From: Dermacentor variabilis
Lineage: Eukaryota; Arthropoda; Arachnida; Ixodida; Ixodidae
Assembly (NCBI RefSeq): GCF_050947875.1
Contig: NC_134577.1
Coordinates: 67,863,139-67,927,138 of the forward strand
DNA: 64,000 bases
Direction of reading: 5' to 3'
This document shows positions 24,549-35,590 of the stretch, one piece after another. How positions within the stretch are numbered: position 1 is the stretch's first letter; each line of letters opens with the position of its first letter. A model generated the notes under the pieces. The model saw only the letters and a list, made by a program, of their open reading frames with translations, did not search any database and was not told where the DNA came from. The position numbers were made by a program, and so were the translations under genes.

Positions 24549-24690
24549 TCTTTCAGAGAACCGGCGACGACGACAGCGCTAACCGACCATGTACTTCCTT
24601 CGGAGAACTGGAGACCACGGCAGCGTTAATCCACCATCCTCCTTCGGAGAGTCGGCGACGGCAGCAGAGCTGGCCCCGTTTGGCGGACCG
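24549..24690 (-). repeat. Tandem units in the 5' UTR of the I-type LINE
   Basis: CCTTCGGAGA occurs at 24597 and 24641, each preceded by ACC(G)AC/CACCAT and followed by CGGC- or CAGCG-type sequence. A third, more diverged unit (TTTCAGAGAACCGGCGACG) starts at 24551. Period is about 44 bases. They may be promoter monomers of the element. Confidence 0.5.
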
Positions 24691-24739
24691 TGTATTTTTG
24701 GTTGATTTGCCGTGGCCTTCATAGTTTATTTGCAGCAAG

Positions 24740-25385
24740 AGAGCTTCTCTAAGAAAGGGTGTTTTGAGGTGCGTTTCCTCAGGCCCCAGGATTCGTCACA
24801 GTCTGCTGACACTCGTGGCGGCTACCGGAGAAGTCAGCTCTGGAATTAAGAGGCGCCGGCTGGGATCAAGCGTGACAAGCTGGCTGCGAGGACCCGCTCA
24901 AGCCGGTGGGTTCAAAGTGCGTATGTGAGTGTGTCAGCCCTCCGCCTCAAAGGCGGGTCGACTACGCCCCAACGACTGTGGACGGTCCGATTGGACAGCA
25001 TTTCTGCCTCCTCTAGGGATCTAGGGAGGACAGAGGCTATTTAAGCAGCAGTTTGCCGGCTGCTAGGAGTGTGCTTGGTATTTGGGGTGCTGGGTGCTTG
25101 GAGCTCGTGTGCTGTGTGCTGCGCGATTTGTGGTGGGAGCTTCGTGCTCCTTTTTGCAGTCATGCTAGACTGTTGAAATGTATCTCATGTTTTAATGTAA
25201 ATATGTAAATAAATCCTGTACTCCTAGTTCCCAACGAAGAGCCAGGTCTTCCCTACAACCCCGACCACAACTCCAACAACTGGATGCCAGCGGTGAGATC
25301 GTCCTACAACTCGGACACGATGCGTCAGCCCAGGGTCCTGGGGACTTCTGCGGGGTGAATATCCTCCCCCTCTATTTCAACACTC
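24740..25385 (+). mobile_element. LTR-like segment (candidate solo LTR)
   Basis: The plus strand shows a promoter-to-polyadenylation layout typical of an LTR: a CTATTTAAG TATA-like box near 25036, then GTGTGCTTGG repeats, AATAAA in TAAATAAATCC near 25208, then a C/A-rich stretch and GGATGCCAGCGGTGAGATCG, which could be a primer-binding or leader region. No gag or pol sequence lies next to it, and I could not fix the ends or a target duplication. It could instead be a non-coding exon with promoter and poly(A) site. Confidence 0.4.
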
Positions 25386-25784
25386 ATGGGAGTCGCCATG
25401 ACGCAGGTAGAATTTGGAATAATGTGCGTTCCAGCAGCGTCCGCCCGTCGGCGTAGGCGGCGGCCGCGGCTGCTAGGCCAAGCGGTCGGCAGAATAAGCC
25501 TAGGCTTAGCGACGACTCGCCTTGGGTGGGCACAAAATTGTCCTTACAGTCCCCAAAAATGGTCCCCTACCTCAAAGGCAGGTATCCTCGCGGTCCTGAT
25601 AACTACACGGAACACTTGGTGCAAGAATTTTAGGAGCACAAGGTGATAATCGGGCACAATCATCGAAAAACTGCGGAGCCGATGTGAAGCGCGTCCCACC
25701 GGTGTTGTGCCTTCTTGTCCTTGTATCAATAGACTCATATTCGAACTCATTGCTTTCATCTCACAATTGCTCTGCACTTCCTCA

Positions 25785-26005
25785 AATCCTCTGGGTGGCT
25801 ATATAGCGCTGCTTTGCTTAGCACGAGGCTATGGGTTCGATTCCCGGTCACAGAGGCTGGAATCCGAGAGATTTAATGCAAAAAAATGCTCGTGTAACGT
25901 GCTTGGGGTGTGCACTCGAAAACAATAGATGGCGAAAATGAGTGCGGAGGTTTCCACTGCGGGGCCCCTCATAGTCCACTTTTCGGCTTCTGGACGTTAA
26001 AAACA
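25785..26005 (+). mobile_element. Diverged tRNA-derived SINE
   Basis: A perfect B box (GTTCGATTC, 25835-25843) follows GCTTAGCACGAGG. Downstream are weak matches to the Ruka-like body (GTGCTTGGGGTGTGC, GCGGAGGTTTCCACTGCGG, CCCCTCATAGTCCAC). Lower similarity than the other copies, so it is an older or different subfamily. Confidence 0.55.
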
Positions 26006-26499
26006 GACACTTGAACATAACCTAACACTTTTCCGACTGCTTTGCACTGGAAGAACAACACAACTTTGGGCGTATTTAGCGCATGCAGGATAACAGAGAA
26101 AAACAGTGTGAATAATCTGTTCATTTTGCATACATATAGCGAAACAAACGCAGCGCGCAGAGTGAGAATAAATAAATCACAGCCTTCCGGCTCTGAAAGT
26201 GCGGAATGTAAATTCAACAGGACGACTCAACTCGTGCACCAACCGAGGTGCGACGCCCGTAACGCCTCTGCAGGCTCTACTCATCGTGACAGCATTGTGA
26301 GACGCCTGGTACCTGCAGGGCGATGTTCCTGCTGCCCGCAGCAGCATTTGTCTCCAGTGCATAGTCGCGCCATGTCACGACCTCGAGGGCTACGATAAAA
26401 TCTGGAATAGCTTTGAATTCATCGGCTTCGGCTGAAACTGCCGATATATATTAGCACAGAAACGTTCTTTTGCAAAGCAATCTCGCCCCTAGTCAACCC

Positions 26500-26900
26500 A
26501 GTTTTCGTCGTGGATCTGGTAGTTCTTGGGGGCCGATCCCGAAGATATATTACCAAGATACGCCTATATGCCAAAGATTGTACACTATATTGTGTTAATC
26601 AATCTCTTGCCGATTATGTCGGGCTGAACAGTTATGGAAATTTCTGTAACTAGCGTAGCAAGTGACAAAAGAACATCAATTTTAGTAAAATTGTTTGCAT
26701 GTCTTTTTCGAGACACAAACGCCCTTCCTCTTTCTACTCATTTGACGGTTCTCCTTTGCAGAAGGTATTGGAATACAAGTATTTTGAAGTCGTGCTTTTC
26801 TCACGAGATGTATTTGTCCAAAAACACATTGATTTAACACGCCGTCAGGCATTCGAAGAACTTGTTAATCTATACGGCGTACATTACGTACTGCTCCTAA
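26500..26900 (+). mobile_element. CR1-like RT fragment
   Basis: Frames read KIRLYAKDCTLYCVNQS, then CMSFSRHKRPSSFYSFDGS and LEYKYFEVVLFSRD. These correspond to the YADD block, the SFSRK block and the EYKYLGV-L--DL block of CR1/Jockey-group RTs. The catalytic YADD is YAKD. Truncated at both ends. Confidence 0.6.
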
Positions 26901-27239
26901 ATAAAGAAAACATCTGACCTCTTAAGACTCTAGTTTCTCCACTGTTAGCTTGCTCGTCCACTGTCGGGAGCCCACGCAAGCAGCAATACGTAAGCTGAGT
27001 AAAATCGGTGCTGAAAAAAGTGAGCCTCCGTTCCACCCCGTGAAAGTGGATGCATACGGTGAAACTGGTGCGCACTTTAGACAAGCACCGCCACTCCAAC
27101 TGACGTTAGACGACGTCACACAAGGACCACCACCACAAGTGACGTACGTCACCCGGGCACGCACTTGTACTGCAGTGCAGCATACATCCTCATTTCATCT
27201 GAGCCGCCCGCCGAGCGCCTTACTTAACTAATTTAATGC
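26901..27239. other. Non-coding; CRE-like palindromes near 27110-27150
   Basis: GACGACGTCAC and GTGACGTACGTCAC lie about 40 bases apart. No gene recognised. Confidence 0.3.
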
Positions 27240-27580
27240 TTGAAAGTTACTTAAACGCGTTAAGCACAAATTGCAAACCTGCAGACATGATAGCATCAGG
27301 CTGCAATTAGAATATACGAGAAAAGAATGTTCCGCTACGTGGAAATTCAAATATAAATCCTTCCAGCTGCCGTTTGCTTTTGGACCCTTCCGCCTTGCGC
27401 AAGTGCGTTATTGAACTAATCGAGTTTATCAAAATAAAATGTCTGAAAATTAGTAAAGTGCGACGTACACACAACCTAGGCATGGTTAGCATTGGATTGT
27501 AATTTGAATATACGAGAAAACATAATTCTGTATCGCGGAAACTCACACAAATCGCTGTTCCAGCTGCCTTCTTTTGGTGT
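27240..27580 (+). repeat. Dispersed repeat family Y
   Basis: Two tandem copies start near 27297 and 27486 (GAATATACGAGAAAA, then CCAGCTGCC). The family recurs in reverse orientation at 48190-48700, where GCACTTGCGC, TTAGTTCAATAAC and TTTTCTCGTATATTCGA are the complements. Non-coding; class unknown. Confidence 0.6.
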
Positions 27581-28877
27581 CAGCACGTCACGAAAAATTC
27601 CGACCGCATAGAGGCTAACCGCCTCGCGGTAGAAGAGCTGTCAGATTTATGTCACGGATAGGACCGAGAATTTTCACCTTCGTCCGATCTTGTAACTGTA
27701 ACCATGCTAAGAACCCGACGCGGGATTAAGGTGACAAGAAAGACAAGACGCTACACTGAACGCCTGAAATTCTTGCACATAAAAAAAAAATTCCTATATA
27801 GCTCTTCTCCAGATTATGTAAAATATTCAATATCTTCGATAAAAAGAATCCACTTCTTTAGATATAATCTTTCCCCCTTATAGACCATTGAAATTTGTTG
27901 CCTGACGGTGTTGGCGAACTACAACTTGATGAGCGTCTAAAATGTATTGAATTTTGTTCCTGTGCACCATGCTTTACTGTAAGGGGCGTTTTTCTAGCTG
28001 AACCCGATTTTAAAGAATTTCTTCTCAGAAACAGCGCATTTTTAACAGTTGAACTAGACGACTCGATAAAGCGGCCATCACTTCTACGTGAAATCCGAAC
28101 GCCTAATTTGATAATTAACATTATTACATTAATTGCCTCCTTAATTAATCACTTTACCGCACGTATGTTAATCTATGAATTCTAGCGACTGAGTTTGCAA
28201 GGTTGGAGCGAATTCTATGGATGGCATCGGTTTCGAAATATGCGCCGTCAAATGGTTGTAAAAATGCACTGCTGTTCTACTTACTTTTTTAAAGAAAGCG
28301 CCGTTTTATGCATTGAAGGACAAAAGTCATTGAAACGCCAATACATTACATTGCACATGTTTCACGTTCATGTTGAGAAACTGGTGCAGTCTCGAGAATT
28401 CGTTCTAAGTGGATACGTCTTGCGAACTCACCGGTCTACAATCAGTAGATTGTAATATGCGCTGTTAAGTAAGGAAATAAAAAGCAAATTTTTGTAATTG
28501 CGTTAATTATTCAGTTACACATTTTTGATTTCGCGTAGAGGTAATGGCTTCCTCATCGAGTTTTAGCTCGGGTTTGAGACAAATTATTACTCAAACAACG
28601 AGTAATTGAGCTCAATGTGTAGGATTCTGCTATCCCTCAGGGGCAATTGATATTACGATGCAGCCAAAAAGACACTTGGTGTTTGATGGCGTCTCTGATG
28701 CTTCGCTTTGGGCTTGTGCGCTATCCCATCCCTGCCGTGGCACCAGTTTGCGACGCAGTATAAATGCATACAAATAAATAAATTAGCATAGTCTCAAAAT
28801 ATGCGCCATTGGGTAGGTGGCAGTGGGTATGTGCCAGTGAGTATGTGTCCCGGGGGCCACTGGTTGCGTTCCTTCAC
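27581..28877. other. Non-coding, nothing firmly recognised
   Basis: A 96-codon open frame at 27895-28185 (plus) and its antisense at 27858-28121 have no ATG start or known motif. The rest is AT-rich. Confidence 0.3.
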
Positions 28878-29140
28878 AAACTTCTATGAACCCGCCGTGG
28901 TTGCTCAGTGGCTATGGTGTTGGGCTGCTGAGCACGAGGTCGCGGGATCGAATCCCGGCCACGGCGGCCGCATTTCGATGGGGGCGAAATGCGAAAACAC
29001 CCGTGTGCTTAGATTTAGGTGCACGTGAAAGAACCCCAGGTGGTCGAAATTTCCGGAGTCCTCCACTACGGTGTGCCTCATAATCAGAAAGTGGTTTTGG
29101 CACGTAAAACCCCAAATATTATTATTATAAACTTCTATGA
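28878..29140 (+). mobile_element. Ruka-like SINE, full length with target duplications
   Basis: The body, 28890-29128, is almost identical to that at 9974-10218, with the same A-box and B-box words and an (ATT)n tail. AAACTTCTATGA flanks it at 28878-28889 and 29129-29140. The near identity and intact duplications indicate recent insertion. Confidence 0.9.
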
Positions 29141-29389
29141 GTCACGAACTTGGGTCAGTGGGTACACAACAATAAATACTTGAGTAGGAGGAACTGGTGA
29201 ACGTGAACTGCTTCGCGGTGTAATGCGAAGCAGTTTTCGAGTCAAGCCAGTTTTAAAGCAAACAAATTTCTTTGGCTCTTTCAGCCGTTTTCGTTGCAGG
29301 ACAGTGGATGAAGACACCACTCGCTGTTCATTTTTCTCCGTATTTGTTTTCTCTTTGTGAATTAAAGTGTTCTTATACTACTACGGAAT
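29141..29389. other. Non-coding with a small hairpin
   Basis: CTGCTTCGC and GCGAAGCAG form a 9-base stem at 29209-29233. Nothing else recognised. Confidence 0.3.
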
Positions 29390-30598
29390 GCGGGTTGGGA
29401 AGGCATGGAAAAGCGTTGAGAGAAAGCGGGTGTGCTCGCATGTAACCGAGTAGAGGAGAGGCGGGAAGAAAAGTGGAGGGAGGGTGTCACGCGCAAGCTC
29501 TCGCGTAACCGATAGGCGAGAGGGGCGAGAAGGCGGGTTCGGCGCACTGTCACTAGTTTGCTCACTCGCTCGTTCGTCGCGGTAAGACGAGGCAAATGAC
29601 GCGTGCTCTTGGGCAATCGGAGAGGAGATTCTTAATGGAAGGGTTGAAAATAGGGGATGAAGTGCAGCGCGGTAACTGTCTCTCCGTAGAGGACACCTCA
29701 AACGCCCTGCGCAGGGGGGAAAGAGAAATGATAAGAGGGGTGAGAGAGAGAGGCGGCAGCAGCAACCGAAACGCCAAAAGCGCGTGAGAGAGTGGCACGT
29801 AGGACCCTGAGGGAGGAGGAGAGGAGGATGTCGCGGGCGCGTACTCTTGGGTAAGCGAGTGGCGAGGAGGAATCGAAATTAATGAGGAGGAGAGGCTGTC
29901 GCGAGCGCGCGCTCTGGGGTAAGCGAGTGACAGGGAGGAGGAGAGGTTATCGTGGGCGCGTACTCTCGGGCAGGCAAGTGACAGGGAGGAGCCGGAATGG
30001 AGGAGGAGGAGAGGCTGTCGCGGGCGCGTACTTTCGGGCACGCAAGTGGCGGGGCGGAACACCACTACCTAGAGAGCACAAGGCTTGTTCACTGCCATGC
30101 ATGACGTCATGCTACTGGCCCGACTGCCATAGAATCTAATGAATATGCTACGGAGTAAGCTGCGGTGATTTTGATGTCACCGCTTTCGTCAAGCCAGCCT
30201 TGGAAATGGAAATTTCGGGCCTGCAGCATGACGTCATGGATCGGAGTGAAGTCTTGTGCTATGTAGGTGGTGTTGGGCGGAACCGGAATGGAGGAGGAGA
30301 GGAGGTGTCGTGGGCGCGTACTCTCGGAAAAGCGAAAGGTAGGAAGAAACTGGAATGGAAAAGGAGGAGAGACTGCCGTAGGCGCGTACTCTCGCTCAAG
30401 CAGGTGGCTGGGAGAAACCAGAATGGAGGAAGAGGAGAGGCAGTCGTGGGCACGTACTCTAGGGCAAGCGAGTGGCGGGGATGAATCGAATGGAGGAGGA
30501 GGGGAGCCTGTTGTGGTGACGTATTTTCGGGCAAGTGATTGAAGGGGAGGAGCCGGAATGGAGGAGGAGGAGAGGCTGTCGCGGGCACGTACTTAGGG
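29390..30598 (+). repeat. GA-rich minisatellite, units of about 50-70 bp
   Basis: From about 29818 a unit GGAGGAGGAGAGGCTGTCG, then GGGCGCGTACTCTCGGGCAA and GCGAGTGGCAGGGAGGA, is repeated nine times with variation (starts near 29818, 29887, 29940, 30009, 30297, 30367, 30435, 30501 and 30570). More decayed units extend back to about 29390. The array is interrupted at 30066-30284. Long frames on both strands are repeat translations. The last unit abuts the truncated I-type LINE. Confidence 0.8.
30100..30238. repeat. 139-bp element with 24-bp terminal inverted repeats
   Basis: CATGACGTCATGCTACTGGC begins the left arm (30100-30123). The right arm (30215-30238) is its reverse complement with about three mismatches. 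An inner stem GCGGTGA/TCACCGC lies near the centre. It interrupts the minisatellite and looks like a MITE or hairpin element. Each arm carries the CRE palindrome TGACGTCA. Confidence 0.65.
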
Positions 30599-32590
30599 CA
30601 CCCCCACATGATGTGGTTTAGGTCTGCTTTGGGAGAGACGCAGAATTTACAGGAGGTGGAAAGGTAAATGGAGGGATGAATGCGGTAGAGGAGGTAAGGG
30701 GAGGGAAAGTTGCTATTCTGCAGCTGTCGCGACAGAACTTCATACCTACGCGGGGATTTGGAGTCGGCTTTGGAGTCGCTAACGATAACTTATGAATTTG
30801 GGATTGTGAGGGCCAGGGCTATGGCCGCTTCCTTCTCCTCCTCGGAGGAAGAGCCAAGAATGGAGGCTGCCCCAGCGACCTGGCCGTGAGAGTTAATGAC
30901 TGATATTGCATAATGATTATTGTTCCCATATTCGGCGGAATCAACATAGAGCACGTCTTTTGAGGTGGGGAATTGTTTTTGGAGAGCCTTTGCTCGCTGC
31001 CTCCTGCGCTGTTTGCGGTGCACAGGGTGCATGTTTTTAGGAAGTGGGTGGATGCAGAAGTTCTCGTGTATGTGATGCGGAATGGTGTATTTAGTCTTAA
31101 TGATGGGTGCCGGAGTGATAGAAAGAGTAGTGTAGAATGTGCCGACCTGTTGCGGTGTTAGAAAGCCTGCTATATTGGGACGTGAGGTGGGCTTCTGTGA
31201 GTTCAGTAAGTGTGTTGGAAGTTCCAGTAAGCATTAGCCTTTCAGTGGAGGTACGTATGGGGACCCCCAGAGTGAATTTATATATTTTGCGTAAAAGAGT
31301 GTCGATCTTATCTGATCCTGATTTAAGGAAATGTACATATGGTGTTGCGAATGTAATATTACTGATAACGAAGACCTGGATCAAGCGGAGAATTTCGGCC
31401 TCCTTTAGGCCGCCATGTTTGTAGAAGACTCGCCCTAGAAGGCGCATGGTGTGATCGACTGTGGTGTGGAGTGTATGTAGTGTATATGTGTTGAGCCGGT
31501 TGCTTTGAATGTGTAAACCGAGCACCCGCAGGCTGTCCACTCTAGTAACAGGGATGTGGTTTATACCTGTATACTAGACATGCATTTTCCGGCCCCCCGG
31601 TGGGATGGCAGAAGAAGTAGCTCGGGATTTTTGAGGGGAACATGTGAGATTCATAGCCCCGGCATGAGCCACGACGGCGTCTGCTGCGGCCTGTAGAGCG
31701 TCTTGAATTTCTCCATCGGAGCCACCAGTCGTCCAAAGAGTGATGTCGGCGGCGTAGAGTGAAAACTTGAGATCAGGAATAGACCGCAATGCTTTCGGTA
31801 TCGGCATCATAGAAAGATTAAAAAGAAAAGGGGACAGCACTGAGCCTTGGGGCGTTCCGAAGCTACCTAAAGCGTACGAAAGGGATTGCTCTGTACCTAT
31901 GTGTAGGGTTGCGGTACGGTTGGATAAGAAGGTACATATGTAGTCATATGTCTTTCCGCCAACCCCACTGGGATTAAGCTCTCGGAGGATGGCGCAATGT
32001 GAAACGTTATTAAAGGCTCCGTGGAGGTCCAGACTGAGAATTGCTTGCGTATCTAGACTGCTGTTGAGTGTAATGATGTTATGCTTCATTCGAAGCATGA
32101 TATCTTGGCATGAGAGAGATTTTCGAAAACCTACCATTTCTGATGGATAAAGATTGTTGTCTTCCATGTATTTATTGAGTCGGTTGACGATGACGTGTTC
32201 GAGTGTTTTACTCAGACAAGAGGTTAGCGATATAGGCCTGAGATTAGAAGTGCTGAATGCTTTGTTTGGCTTTGGGATAAAAATTACCCTGTCATCTTTC
32301 CACGAACTAGGCAGGGTGCCAGTGTCTAAGCAGTGATTGAAGTACGCCGTGATGGCTGTGACGGAGTTGTCGTCTAGATTGCTGAGTATTTTGCTGTTAA
32401 TAAGGCCGCGGCCTGGTGCTGACATTGTGCACAGGGTGGCGAGGGCATGGTGAACCTCTGCTTCCGTGATAGCGGCGCTTAGTAGCTCGTTGGGTTCGCC
32501 AGTATACTTTGGCATGTCATACTTCTGAGCGGGAGACAAATGTTTATGGCGGAGTAGTCGAAGAGTCCGTTGAGATCGTTTTTGTGTGCA
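30598..32590 (-). mobile_element. I-type LINE copy 2, truncated at both ends
   Basis: The minus strand carries the second half of ORF2: RT, a partial RNase H and the C-terminal segment NPS-YL-YRIHPS and CKFC--PKADLNHIMWGC. The 5' edge near 32590 is before the RT. The 3' edge at about 30598 lies within the coding region, directly against the minisatellite, so the 3' UTR and tail are missing. Confidence 0.8.
30790..32539 (-). pseudogene. I-type RT and RNase H pseudogene
   Basis: 31574-32539 has NLRPISLTSCLSKTLEHV, SLDLHGAFNNVSH, FGTPQGSVLSPFLFN and SLYAADITLWT. The expected YADD is YAAD, so the RT is inactive. 31097-31540 continues with the thumb region (LRLIQVFVISNITFATPYV, LGVPIRTSTERLM). 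30790-31032 has RNase H blocks VLYVDSAEY and SSEEEKEAAIALAL. Frames shift between the pieces. Confidence 0.8.
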
Positions 32591-32956
32591 AGCTGAAGAC
32601 TATATATATACGAACAATGGATTATGGACAGCAAATTTTATAAGTCACTGTTGCCCTATCTCTATGAAACGGACTTGCATGCTTAAATTTAGTTTCATAC
32701 TGACCTTATGCTACGTGGCAAAGGAAGCAAATAATAAAAAGAGTGGACGCGTTCGCTCTCCATGGCTACCACGAGTGTACTTCGGGAAAGCGAGGGAAGG
32801 CAGCGGGGGAAAAGATGCTTGCTTTCGGGCAGCCGAGTTGTGGGGATGGGCGTCAAGGAAAGGGGGGTGGGGGCTGCCGCGTGCTCGCTCATTCTTTGTC
32901 TGTTCGTGCGGGATATTCGCTTTCCTTGACAGTCACCACCGATGGTTTCTTCTTCT
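32591..32956. other. Non-coding, nothing recognised
   Basis: Contains a G-rich segment at 32780-32890. No gene or repeat identified. Confidence 0.3.
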
Positions 32957-34296
32957 TATTTTTTTTTATTCAGGTACCTACAGCGCCCGTTGAGGGCATT
33001 TTTGTAGGGGGGATACAGTTCCAAAAGATACATCGTCATGCAGATAACACTGTGTAAAAACAAACAATAAAAATACGACGCATTCCAATACTGAGCAAAC
33101 AGATAACAAAAGAATCCTGAAAGCAAGAAAGACGTAAATATTGTCCATATGAAGAAGCGTATACAATGAATTCGAAAACGCACAGCGACACAGTACAAAA
33201 AAAAATAATAATTCAACAGAAGTTAATTCAACAAACGCGTGACAGAGCATATTCAAAAGAAGATTCCGGGGCTAAGACAACTTTTATTCCAGTCATGCAC
33301 TGCTTTGGGAAAAAATGAGTTTTTAGAGACATTTATACGGCACTGGTATTCTTGAACCTTTAAAGAATGATCTAAACGGGAGAATATATAGCTGGGAGCT
33401 TTCATGTATGAATCTTTAGACAAACCTGTTGCGCCTATAAATATATTGTAAAATAGCTTAAGTCTAAGGTATTTGCGTCTGTCTTGCAATAGAGGCCTGC
33501 CCAAATTTTTGCACATCTGAGAGCTGCTTTTGGTGAAATCATAGTTTGCGGACACAAACCGTGCTGCTCGCTTCTGAATTCGTTCAAGTTCGCTGATAAG
33601 TGTTTTTGTTTCAGGGTCCCAAGTCGCACAACCGTATTCTAATATGGGACGCACGTTTGTCAAGTAGAGTGTCTCCTTCAAATCAGCAGGTGCCTGCTTG
33701 AAATTGCGCTTTAAAAAGTTTAACACACGGCTAGCTTTGGCAGCAATATGGTTTACGTGGTCGTTCCAAGAAAGGTTGTTTGCGAAGATAACACCCAATT
33801 ACTTGTATTTCTTAACAAATGATAAGTTTCGGTCGCCTAAAGAGTACTGGGTAGGTAATGGATGCTTTTTGTTTGTAAATTGCAGAACTTTACATTTTGA
33901 AAAATTTAATGTCATGTTCCATGTTTTGCACCACGCCAAGACAGAGTCGAGGTCGCTTTGCAATTTATAAGAGTCGCTTATACATGTGACGTCACGGTAA
34001 ATGAAACAATCGTCAGCATATAATCTGACCCGACTGGAAACCCGGTCAACTATATCATTGATAAATATTAAAAAAAAGAAGAGGGCCCAAAACTGATCCC
34101 TGGGGAACACCCGATAAAACTGCAATATCAGATGAACTTGCGCCTTCAAGAATAACGTGTCGCTTTCTACCAACGAGGTACGCTTCGAGCCATGTCAGCT
34201 GGGTGGGTGGAACTTTGAGGGTAGACAGTTTCAGTAATGATAAATTATGCGTGACAGAATCAAAAGCTTTTTGAAAGTCCAAAAAAATATGCAGTC
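32957..34296 (-). mobile_element. CR1-like LINE, 5'-truncated
   Basis: The minus strand begins inside the RT at FLDFQKAFDSVTHN. It continues through GVPQGSVLGPLLF, RLYADDCFIYRD, SFVKKYK / GVIFANNLSWNDHV and LEYGCATWDP to a C-terminus ending FFPKAVHDWN, then a 3' UTR and an A-rich tail at 32957-32970. Catalytic residues look intact, but frames change near 34060-34170 and 33800, so it is a pseudogene. Confidence 0.8.
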
Positions 34297-34861
34297 AACC
34301 CGGTTGCCATTGTTACCTGAGAAAGCGATATCGTGAGCATAATTTCGATGCGAAAGCGTCAAATGGCCCATTGACCGAGAACGCCGGCGTCTGTAATCAG
34401 TAGCAGCGAATCAGCGCCTAAATTTCCTTTGGCTGCGACGACACGTCACGATCACGCCTCGGCGGAGCAGGGTAGGTGAAAGGGTGCACCTGCTGCTGCG
34501 ATAGCGCTGCAGATGTTGCGTGGGGAGAGAGGGCACCACCACCACACTACGTCACCGCTCTTGGAAGTCGGCTAGCCGTCTGTACATATATATATCTCTC
34601 TCGCCCCCAGTGAACTTAGCTGCTGCGCGCGCCTGCAGGCGTTGATGCCCGCTGCAACATCCTCGGTCTTTCGTCGCGCAGGACGTCGGTGGCATGCGGC
34701 TTTAGAACCGCAGGCTGCTGCTTGCTGGCTAAGGCGGGACGTACCGCTATGGTGCATTTACTCGCAGTGCGAAACTCGAAGCACCATTCAGCGGTGTTCA
34801 ATTGGACCATTAGAGCAGTCGCATTTACAACTCCTAAAAAGTGCATAGGCTGGTGGTCGAG
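34297..34861. other. Non-coding with a probable dispersed repeat
   Basis: The segment TGCGAAAGCGTCAAATGGCC near 34350 looks like a tick intronic repeat word. A TATATATATATCTCTCTC run lies at 34587-34604. No coding sequence recognised. Confidence 0.3.
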
Positions 34862-35343
34862 TTGGTGGTCAGTGCAGGCGCAGATGCTGGTTTGGTGGGT
34901 GCTGATATAGCTCATGTCCTGTACCGCAGGTCCCAGAATAGGCAATCGTTCACTCCAACTTGCGCCAGATATGGTGCGACGTCCTGTTTCTCGGCCAGTG
35001 TGGCCAGTGTGTAAGTTTTTGCAAGAGCGGTTAAACTTTCTGTTGAGGTGAGGTTGCCTGGAAAGCTCGCTGTTCGGACAGGAACGCTTTGGCGCTCCTG
35101 GAATTTATAGACTCCGGTCCCAGCTGGTGGTAGTGAAGGCAGGCGTAGATGCTGGTTTGGTGGGTGCTGATATAGCTGATGTACAGTGCCACAGGTCCCA
35201 GAATAGGCACTGGTTCACTGCTGATTGCGCCATATGTGGTGCGACATCCTGTTCCTCGGCGAGTGCCTTGATGGGATGCGAATCTGTAAGTTTTTGCAAG
35301 AGCGATTAAAGTTTCTGTCAAGGTGGGGTTGCCTGAATCGCTC
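34862..35343 (+). repeat. Two-copy direct repeat of about 205-220 bp
   Basis: 34862-35066 and 35125-35343 share GATGCTGGTTTGGTGGGTGC, TCCCAGAATAGGCA, GTAAGTTTTTGCAAGAGCG and GGTTGCCTG in the same order, with moderate divergence. Non-coding. Confidence 0.75.
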
Positions 35344-35442
35344 GGTGTTCCCAATTTAGAAATTCGTTTGCGTTCAAGTTCTTCTGACGGTGTTCAACAA
35401 TACGCAGGCGTGACGCCGCACGCTAGGCAACTACTGCGCAGA

Positions 35443-35590
35443 AACGGCGCCCTGGCACCTAACAACAGTGCCTTGGCACCTAACAGTGCCCTGGCACTTA
35501 TAGATAGTGCCCTGAGAGCTAATGATAGTACATTGGCACCTACAAATAGGGCCCTGGCATCTACAGATAGTTCCTTGTCACCTACCAGGC
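35443..35590 (+). repeat. 21-bp minisatellite
   Basis: About seven units of (G/A)GTGCCCTGGCACCTA plus AACA/TAGAT. The surrounding frame (to 35775) reads 7-residue repeats (SALAPTN type) but has no ATG before the repeat, so it is not called as a gene. Confidence 0.7.

Larger units (their letters stand above)
17025..24735 (-). mobile_element. I-type LINE copy 1, near full length, split by a CR1-like insertion
   Basis: Read on the minus strand it has a 5' UTR with tandem repeats (24549-24690), ORF1 with zinc knuckles, ORF2 with APE endonuclease, RT and RNase H, and a 3' UTR running to about 17025. A 2.2-kb CR1-like element (18132-20347) sits inside ORF2 between the RT thumb region and the RNase H domain. 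On removing it the flanking coding sequence rejoins as KLLQIG followed by VHNTVAEL, the continuous order expected of this family. Total without the insert is about 5.5 kb. Many frameshifts make it dead. Confidence 0.8.

Noticed and set aside
27858..28185. 96-codon plus frame and 87-codon minus frame
   Set aside because: The plus frame has no ATG start, and neither strand shows a known motif.
29362..30609. Pro/Ser/Arg-rich open frames
   Set aside because: Minisatellite translations on both strands.
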